NCBI GenBank assembly: GCA_030377945.1
Contig: JAUCGD010000046.1
Coordinates: forward strand, 1 to 20,118
Origin: Desulfobacterales bacterium HSG17
GTDB lineage: Bacteria; Desulfobacterota; Desulfobacteria; Desulfobacterales; Desulfococcaceae
Length of the DNA: 20,118 nucleotides
Reading direction: 5' to 3'
The notes under the pieces are model-generated. The model searched no databases. It saw nothing but the letters and a program-made list of their open reading frames with translations, and was not told the DNA's origin. A program made the translations under genes and the position numbers. Below are positions 14,106 through 20,118 of the stretch, one piece after another (positions within the stretch are counted from its first letter, which is position 1; every line of letters begins with the position of its first letter).

Positions 14106-16490
14106 ATGGACGTCTCGGATACCCATGTCCCGGATACCCCCACGCGGATACCGTTACATGCACTTATGATTAAATTGATCAATAAAATATTTAAAGTCCA
14201 GAGCAAAGAGTGGCCTCTTGTGAACTTTTTATGCCTTCTTCTCATGGCCGCTACAACTGTACTGATTCTAAGCCGAACATTAATTAATGCTTTGTTTTTA
14301 GAAGCCTATAAAGCACAATTTCTGCCTTATGTTTTCGTGGCACAAGCCCTTTTTTTTGTTTTTGTTTCAGCTGTATATTCAACAACTGCCGACCGGCAGG
14401 GAAAGACCAGGCTGACCTATTATTATTTTTCCATATTTATTATTTCTTTGATCCTTTTGCGCGGATTGCTTATCCTTCAATGGTCATGGGCACCGTTTGT
14501 TTTGTATGTCTGGATGGAAACACTCACCCTGGTACTGATGATGCACTGCTGGTTAGTAATCAATGATTCTTTTAACAGTCGCCAGGGTAAAAGGCTTTTT
14601 CCCATCATACTAACCGGTGGGACCATAGGAGCAGTGGTTGGCGGTATTTTAAGCCAAACCTTTGTACACTTGGTCGGCACGGACAACCTTATTGTTTTTT
14701 GTATCCCTTTTACGATGATCGCTTTTTTTTGTGCCCATCATTTGAATAATACGGAGCCTGCCTTTGACAGGAAAGTGATAGTCAGAGCTCAACCTTTAGA
14801 AAACACCCGTCCAATGAAGGCCCGTTTGTCCTCACTGGTTTCAGGGATCATCCATGACCGTTTTTTGATGGTGCTTTTTGCCATATTCGTCACAACCACC
14901 ATCGCTGCCACCCTTGTAGATTACCAGTTTAAAACCATATTAAAGCAGAACTATTCAAAAGATGAAATAGCTGCTTTTCTTGGTATCTTTTATGCCATTA
15001 CAAATCCGTGTACAATCCTGGTCCTTTTAACCATGACCAACCGTATATTGATTATTTTGGGAATTGCTTTCGGCCTTGCAAGTATCCCCTTGTTCCTGGG
15101 CATGGGTTCAATTCTCTATTCAATTTTCCCCTTGTTCCAGATTATTGTAATCACAAAATTCTTTGAGGAAATTTCCCGTTTTTCCTTGCGTAAATCCAGC
15201 TGGGAACTTGCATTTGTCCCTTTCACACCTGAACGCAAACGAAAGATCAGCGTTGTTTTCAACGGGGTATTCGGACCACTTAGTATCCTGCTGGCCAGCG
15301 GAATACTCATTTTTTTCAGCAACCATCTTTCCATGCAGCAGATTGCAATTTTCACTTCTATTGTCTGTGTTTGCGGTATATTTGCCTGCCTGATTTTTAA
15401 AAAACCGTATATTGAGAAACTCAATGCTTCTCTGGCTTCACGGCATCTCAGGCTTGAAACCGATTCAGAGCTGAGCGATTTGATTGACCACCATGCTATG
15501 GGGCAAATTCTTGACAATCTTGGTGATAGGGACCGCAACAGTGTTTTATTTTCATTGCAACTGATCTGCGAGTACAGGATACCGGTCAGTCAGTCCAGGA
15601 TCGAAAAATTGTTTCGCCATGATGATGTAGAGGTTCGAATTCAAACCATCAAGGCCATTGTCATTGAATCAGAGGGGCAGTCTGGGAGCTTTGGCGAAGG
15701 CCGGGATATGTGCAGTTGGCATGAAAGGCTTATGGATTTGTTTGAATCTGACAAATCAATTCCAGTGAAAATTGCATGTCTCAGGGCGCTGGATCAATGC
15801 AGACAAAAGGATCTGGCTCAATTATATAGAAAGCACAAGGACAATTTTGACCCAAAAATCAGGGCGATCTGCCACCTAAATCTTATCAAACTCGAATCCA
15901 GCTCAGATCAAGCCTATGAAAATGTGTTGGGCCAGTTGCTGCTCCATCCGGATTATGCAATTCTTGAACAAGCTATCTGGGCGGCAGGAAAAATCGCATC
16001 CCCTGATCTTTTCTACCCACTTACGGTATGCTTAAAAGACCCGCGCTTGTCTGCCCAGACAAGGTCTGCCCTGGCTGGATATCCTGAAACCATTGTTCCT
16101 GAACTGGTAACGCTTTTTAACAATTCTCGCGGCAAACAATTTTTCAGGCTTCAAATCATCAATACCCTTGCCAGCTTTAAATGCAGGGACACCATTACTG
16201 CCCTGGTCAGTTTCATAGGTTTGAAATCTGCAAGGGAGAGATATCAAATCCTAAAAACATTAAATCATATCCGTAAAGAGATGCAGATAGACTTTAAATC
16301 CTTTCGTGAACCAATTGTAAAACAAATATTCAAAGATATTGAAGAAGGATATTTTTGTTACAGGCTTCTCAATGGTTTAAAATCAGAAATTACTTTTATT
16401 ACCAAGGAAGTACTTCATAAGATAAAAAGAGCTGAAGAACGCCTGTTCCGACTTCTTTCCCTGCTATATGACCAATCTATCATTTACAAA
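14106..16490 (+). pseudogene. MFS/HEAT membrane protein, C-terminus replaced by a transposase
   Basis: The 5' part of a large membrane protein. About 420 residues form an MFS-like or nucleotide-translocase-like membrane domain of about 12 hydrophobic segments (K-E-W-P-L-V-N-F-L near the start, then L-T-G-G-T-I-G-A-V-V-G-G). About 350 residues of HEAT-like helical repeats follow (D-D-V-E-V-R-I-Q-T-I-K-A-I; K-I-A-C-L-R-A-L-D). Relatives I know of often end in a cyclic-nucleotide-binding domain. Here the homology stops at about L-L-S-L-L-Y-D-Q-S-I-I, and the same frame runs directly into an ISAs1 transposase. The frame ends at 17579 and totals 1163 codons if TTG 14088 is used. ATG 14106 is the first ATG, but no start here has a good ribosome-binding site. 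The membrane part is complete enough to be made, but without its sensor domain it is probably non-functional. Confidence 0.7.
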
Positions 16491-17579
16491 TCGTTCTTTG
16501 AAAAAATTGAAGATCATCGGCGCCATAACAAGCTACATAAACTAATTGATGTTATCATCATCGCCATTTGCGGTGTAGTTTCCGGAGCTGATACTTACGA
16601 GCAAATCGAGAATTTTGGGAAAAAACGTAAACAGTGGCTTTCGAAATTTTTAGAGTTGCCACATGGTATCCCTTCGCATGACACCATCGGTAGAATTTTC
16701 GAAAAAATGAACCCGATGGAATTCCAAAACAGTTTTAAACTCTGGATAGAATCTATAACAGAACGAACCAATGGCCAAGTGATCGCAATTGACGGGAAAA
16801 CGTTGAGACGTTCTCATGATCAGGCCAAAGAAAAAAAAGCCATTCATATGGTTAGCGCATGGGCAGCATCCAACCAAGTGGTTTTGGGGCAGTTAAAAAC
16901 AGATGAGAAATCAAACGAGATCAAGGCCATTCCTTATCTTTTAAAGCTTCTCGATATTTCAGGGTGCATTGTAACGATTGATGCGATGGGTACCCAGAAA
17001 AAAATCGCAAAGACGATTGTGCAACAAAAGGGCGACTATGTTCTTGCGCTGAAAGAGAACCAAAAGACCCTTTATGAAAATACCGTCCTATTTTTCAATG
17101 ACATGGAAAACATGCAAGACAATCATTTGGGTACATATGAAACTATCGATGGCGATCATGGCCGATTGGAAACGCGTAAGTATACAATGACATCCGATAT
17201 ATCCTGGCTACAAAACAAAGAGGGGTGGGCTGGAATCAATAGTGTTGGCATGGTGGAAAGCACGCGAGAACTAAACGGAAATATCAGCAACGAGAAACGA
17301 TACTACATCTCTAGCCTGGAGTGTGACGCTAAAAGATTCGGCAACGCTATTAGAAGCCATTGGGGAATTGAAAATTCCGTTCATTGGGTGCTGGATATAG
17401 CATTTCGCGAAGATGAAAGTCGGATCAGAAAAGGCTCGGCCCCAGAAAATATAGCTGCTATTCGGCACGTTGCCCTAAATCTATTGAAAAATGATAAAAC
17501 ATTTAAGGGAAGCATTAAAACCAAACGGCTTAACGCAGCGATGGATATAAAATATTTGGAGCAAGTCATATTTCGTTAA
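16491..17579 (+). CDS. ISAs1-family transposase, fused in frame to the preceding gene
   Basis: DDE transposase of the ISAs1/H-repeat group, about 362 residues (codons 802-1163 of the fused frame counted from 14088). It begins S-F-F-E-K-I-E-D-H-R-R-H-N-K, matching the family's N-terminus, but has no start codon of its own. Catalytic residues are present: Asp902 in V-I-A-I-D-G-K-T-L-R-R, Asp965 in I-V-T-I-D-A-M-G, and Glu1095 in H-W-G-I-E-N. The usual E-L-P-H-G-I-P-S-H-D-T and A-I-R-H-V-A-L-N-L-L segments are intact. The catalytic core therefore looks undamaged, but it can only be translated as the tail of the membrane protein or from a cryptic internal start. The TAA at 17577-17579 overlaps the kinase stop on the other strand. 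Confidence 0.85.
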   Translation, partial: SFFEKIEDHRRHNKLHKLIDVIIIAICGVVSGADTYEQIENFGKKRKQWLSKFLELPHGIPSHDTIGRIFEKMNPMEFQNSFKLWIESITERTNGQVIAIDGKTLRRSHDQAKEKKAIHMVSAWAASNQVVLGQLKTDEKSNEIKAIPYLLKLLDISGCIVTIDAMGTQKKIAKTIVQQKGDYVLALKENQKTLYENTVLFFNDMENMQDNHLGTYETIDGDHGRLETRKYTMTSDISWLQNKEGWAGINSVGMVESTRELNGNISNEKRYYISSLECDAKRFGNAIRSHWGIENSVHWVLDIAFREDESRIRKGSAPENIAAIRHVALNLLKNDKTFKGSIKTKRLNAAMDIKYLEQVIFR

Positions 17580-19564
17580 AAAGAAGCGCTCAACATAATA
17601 GGTGCTTCAGGACATTTACATGCGTTGGCCCTGCCCAAACCAGTACCACCGAATTTGCGCGTGATTGATGTATCAGCTTGGGAAAAAGCAGAGAAAAGCA
17701 TTGCCTGGTATTCTTTTGAAATACCGATCCCGGTATCTTGAATGGAAAAAAGCAGCTGTACATTCGATTTACTCTCCTGCCTTTTTTGAACGATTAGACG
17801 GATGCTTCCGGAATCCGTAAATTTCACCGCATTTCCAATCAGATTTATCATTATCTGCCTCAAACGCAGAGCATCACCTATAAGAATTGCGGGGATGTCG
17901 AAATCAATATCCAATGATATCATCAGTTTTTTATCGGATATTTTTCCCGCGAACATGTCGATCACTGACTCAACTTCGGTTAAAAGGTGAAACGGTCGTT
18001 TTTCAAGGGGCAGTTTATCTGCTTCCATTTTTGAAAAATCAATGATGTCGTTGATGGTGCCATTGAGTGTGGATGTAGCGAACTTGATACTTTTGATATA
18101 ATTATATTGGCGTGCCGTGAGTGTGGTTTTGAGCACCCGGTCCGTTAACCCGAAAATAGCATTGAGCGGCGTGCGAATCTCATGGCTCATGCTTGCCAGG
18201 AAAAGGGATTTGCGCTTTTCTGCGTTTTCAGCCGTTTCACAGGCTTTTTTAAGAGCTGCTTCTGTTTTGATTCGTTCCTGGATTTCTGCCTGGAGGGAAA
18301 CCGTTCGAACGGCAACGGTTTCCTCTAATCGTAGATTGGATTGTTCTGCAGAGACTAATGCCGCCTCCCGTTCGGCCTTTAACGTGTTGATGCGATCAGC
18401 AATCGCAATGGCGATGGCGATGATTTCGATGGCAGAGCCGATTTGAAGACCGTAATAGGAAATAGATGTGTATTCCAAAACACGAAAAGCGGTCAAGGTG
18501 TTGCAGATGGCCCCAAGCGAGACCGGTATAAAAGCGATCAGAATAAACCGTCCGGGCTTGAAACCGTTGAGGTAAGAGATTAATGCCGCCAAAATAGCCA
18601 AAAAAGGGACGATAAGCACCAGGGCAGTTATAATTAGAGTCAATACCTCGATTGTCTGATAAAGAGAAAATAAGACCGTAAGCAGAACAAATGTAATGAT
18701 TCCCGTAAAAAAGCGGTCAATAACTACAGCATTATTTCGGGTATTTAAAAATTCCTTGAGAAAGAGACACCCCCACAACAAGATGTTGCCACCGAACAAA
18801 AAGATAAGTTTTCGTAAAAATTCCGGATCAATGTCAGGGAATAATTCTGTAATCATCCCATTGAAGTAGAAAAAAAACATTCCTTTGGCTAAAATATAAA
18901 GCACGTAATAGAGACGTTCGAGTTCCTTTAGCGCAAAATAAATATAAAGGTTAAAAAGGGCCAGTCCCAATACAAGACCGTAATACAAGCCAAAGAGTAA
19001 AAATTGCCTCAGCTTGTGTTGCTGATAACTGTTTTTAGTATAAATTCGTAATGGTAAATATAGCGCCGTGCTCGTTTTTACACGAATTAAAAATTCTGTT
19101 TTTTGTATGGACCCGGAAAACGGTATATCGACGGGGTCATTCCTGTAAGCAGAGTATCGACCGGCATTAATGGTTTGCCAATCCCCTATACCTTTTTCAA
19201 CCAATTTATAATGATGCCGGAAATAAATGTCAGCTTTATCCACATAATTGGGAAAACCAAAATCCAGAAGGAAAAGTGGGTTTTGAAAACGACCTTCGTA
19301 GAGCAATTCAAACCGCAGCCACCAGGCACTATGTGTCATACCAAAATTAATGTTTTCATGTTCTTGTGGCTGGAATCCAATTTCCAACGGTTGCTCAAAC
19401 AGATCATCAAGCGTAAGCGTGTTTGAAACGTCCTCAAAGAATAATAAGTGGGGCGTGGGATTGATGGTCGCAGTTTGCGGTTGCATGACGATTGGGCCTG
19501 CGCAGACGGTTGAATGGGCCAGAGCCAATATTAGAAGTATAGAAGTATAAAATGCGTTTGCCAC
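17576..19564 (-). pseudogene. 7TMR-DISM hybrid histidine kinase, 3' end cut off by the IS
   Basis: Membrane sensor histidine kinase of which 644 native residues remain. In order: a signal peptide (about 1-22), an extracytoplasmic 7TMR-DISMED2-type domain (T-H-S-A-W-W-L-R-F near residue 75), seven transmembrane segments (about 190-395), a coiled-coil linker, a HisKA domain with H-E-I-R-T-P (His461), and an ATPase domain with N box N-L-I-G-N-A-V-K-F, G1 D-T-G-I-G-I, the F box, and the start of G2. It breaks off at G-T-G-L-G (640-644), where L-A-I-S would follow, and ends in 18 residues encoded by IS DNA (R-A-N-A-C-K ...). Loss of the rest of the ATPase lid region, and of any receiver domain, should abolish kinase activity. 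The start is GTG 19564, supported by GGAG (complement of 19572-19575) with a 7-nt spacer. Confidence 0.85.
17610..17633 (-). repeat. Right terminal inverted repeat of the IS
   Basis: The complement reads CAGGGCC and onward from 17633 toward the transposase. The C-A-G-G-G start is what I would expect for ISAs1-type ends (from memory, not checked). The matching left copy is absent from the window. The repeat length is approximate. Confidence 0.5.
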
Positions 19565-19639
19565 AGTTGTACTCCGGAATGGAAATTGAGCAGATCAAAT
19601 AGAGTTAAAATGATTAAAGAGGTTGACACTGCCTGAACC

Positions 19640-20056
19640 TTATTTGCCACTATTCGTTCTGAGCCGTTTTGAAAGGGTTTGCATAAGGCCCATGGATATT
19701 TCAGGATATTCATGAATAAGATCAAGAAAATCTTCTTTGCCAAGCTTCATTATTTTGCAATTATCAAGAGCCTTTACCGTTGCCGATCTGGGCAGGTACT
19801 CCAATAAAGCAAGCTCCCCGAAACAATCCCCGTCAGACATTTTCCTGACTGGTTTGCCGTCAATGCTGACCTGGACTGTACCTGACAGAATCAAATAAAA
19901 TGAATCTGCCGCATCTCCCTGGGAAAAAATAATATCGTTTTTTTGAACCTTTTGATCAACAAAAGATTCGGCAATGGGCCTTAGTGTTTCTCCTGCCAGG
20001 CCGGAAAAAAGGCTGGTCTTTTTCAACAGGTATATCTGCTCGATCACAGGGATCAT
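19640..20056 (-). CDS. Cyclic-nucleotide-binding domain protein, possibly a C-terminal fragment
   Basis: A 138-residue cNMP-binding domain with the short N-terminal I-E-Q-I-Y-L-L-K-K-T-S-L-F helix, a beta-roll (G-D-A-A-D-S-F-Y-L-I-L-S-G) and the phosphate-binding cassette F-G-E-L-A-L-L-E-Y-L-P-R-S-A-T-V, keeping Glu and Arg. It ends shortly after the C-helix, with no output domain. The ATG at 20056 has AAAGGAG with a 7-nt spacer, so a stand-alone protein is possible. The frame also stays open for 20 more codons to the window edge, so it may be the tail of a larger protein; this domain type often closes MFS-HEAT proteins like the broken one at 14106. It lies 75 bp upstream of the truncated kinase on the same strand, so the two were probably co-transcribed. 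Confidence 0.75.
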   Translation of the reverse strand: MIPVIEQIYLLKKTSLFSGLAGETLRPIAESFVDQKVQKNDIIFSQGDAADSFYLILSGTVQVSIDGKPVRKMSDGDCFGELALLEYLPRSATVKALDNCKIMKLGKEDFLDLIHEYPEISMGLMQTLSKRLRTNSGK

Positions 20057-20118
20057 TATTTTTCTCCTTTCATACTCCTGGGGAAAGCATAGCTTAACGG
20101 TTTCAGGGTCCAGCCAGA

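Larger units (their letters stand above)
16491..17633 (+). mobile_element. ISAs1-family insertion sequence, left end missing
   Basis: Contains a near-complete ISAs1-family transposase and, to its right, a probable terminal inverted repeat that reads inward as CAGGGCCAACGCATGTAAAT from 17633 leftward. The right end is placed at 17633 because the flanking kinase reading frame leaves its family consensus exactly there. No matching left repeat and no start codon are found in the 150 bp before the transposase homology, so the left end is deleted. The bases to the right of the end (CCCAAACC) are not repeated at the left junction, so there is no target-site duplication. About 1.14 kb remain, slightly less than the usual 1.2-1.3 kb. 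Confidence 0.8.

Noticed and set aside
15116..15538. 140-codon minus-strand frame inside the MFS/HEAT gene
   Set aside because: Antisense shadow of a membrane-protein segment; no start signal or domain.
16491..17579. Transposase as a domesticated functional domain of the transporter
   Set aside because: The adjacent IS right end and the broken kinase show a recent IS-mediated event, so decay is the simpler reading; no sign of selection can be judged from one sequence.
1..20118. CRISPR array, tRNA, rRNA, integrase or attachment site
   Set aside because: No regularly spaced direct repeats, no cloverleaf or rRNA segments, and no integrase gene were seen; the only mobile DNA found is the ISAs1-type element.

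Overview
The window looks like a chromosomal stretch of an anaerobic Desulfobacterota bacterium, most likely a Desulfobacterales-type sulfate reducer. The grounds are a DUF3786 protein (a family I associate with that phylum), a long FadE-like acyl-CoA dehydrogenase with a C-terminal extension, a SulP anion transporter, moderate GC content, and loosely packed, mostly single-gene transcription units on both strands. No rRNA, tRNA, CRISPR array or phage module was seen. The taxonomic call is an inference from family content, not from a marker gene.

Layout. Positions 1-1710 (+) carry the end of a cupin protein, a hotdog-fold acyl-CoA thioesterase and a DUF3786 protein. A SulP-STAS-cyclic-nucleotide-domain transporter (1900-4113, -) is divergent from a CBS-CBS-ACT sensor protein (4312-4986, +); the shared 198 bp holds a good sigma70-type promoter with an inverted repeat across its -35 box. 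A methyltransferase (5047-6066, +) converges on a metallo-beta-lactamase-fold hydrolase (6171-7187, -), with a hairpin at the hydrolase stop. After about 0.5 kb of non-coding DNA comes the acyl-CoA dehydrogenase (7716-9563, +), followed by a strong stem-loop. A small lysine-tailed protein (10010-10396) and another non-coding stretch lead to a rare-looking fusion of a GNAT acetyltransferase with the ribosome-assembly GTPase RsgA (10850-12400). That gene is followed by a nested foldable element ending in a T-run. Then come a 104-residue coiled-coil orphan and a YfcE-like phosphoesterase.

The right third (14.1-20.1 kb) is a rearrangement scar. An MFS/nucleotide-translocase-like membrane protein with HEAT-like repeats is cut off and fused in frame to an ISAs1-family transposase, giving one open frame of up to 1163 codons. 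The right end of the same insertion sequence, at about 17633, cuts a different gene on the other strand: a 7TMR-DISM hybrid histidine kinase that stops inside its ATPase G2 box and ends in 18 residues read from IS DNA. Just upstream of the kinase is a cyclic-nucleotide-binding domain of the kind that normally closes MFS-HEAT proteins, in a frame that stays open to the window edge. The IS therefore sits where two different genes were joined by a deletion or an inversion.

Functionally, the left part suggests fatty-acid/acyl-CoA handling (thioesterase, dehydrogenase) and ligand-gated anion transport (SulP-cNMP beside a CBS-ACT sensor). The right part suggests a damaged signalling and transport locus. 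No clearly new defence or mobile system was found. The best candidates for something undescribed are the GNAT-RsgA fusion, the structured element after it, and the transposase chimera.
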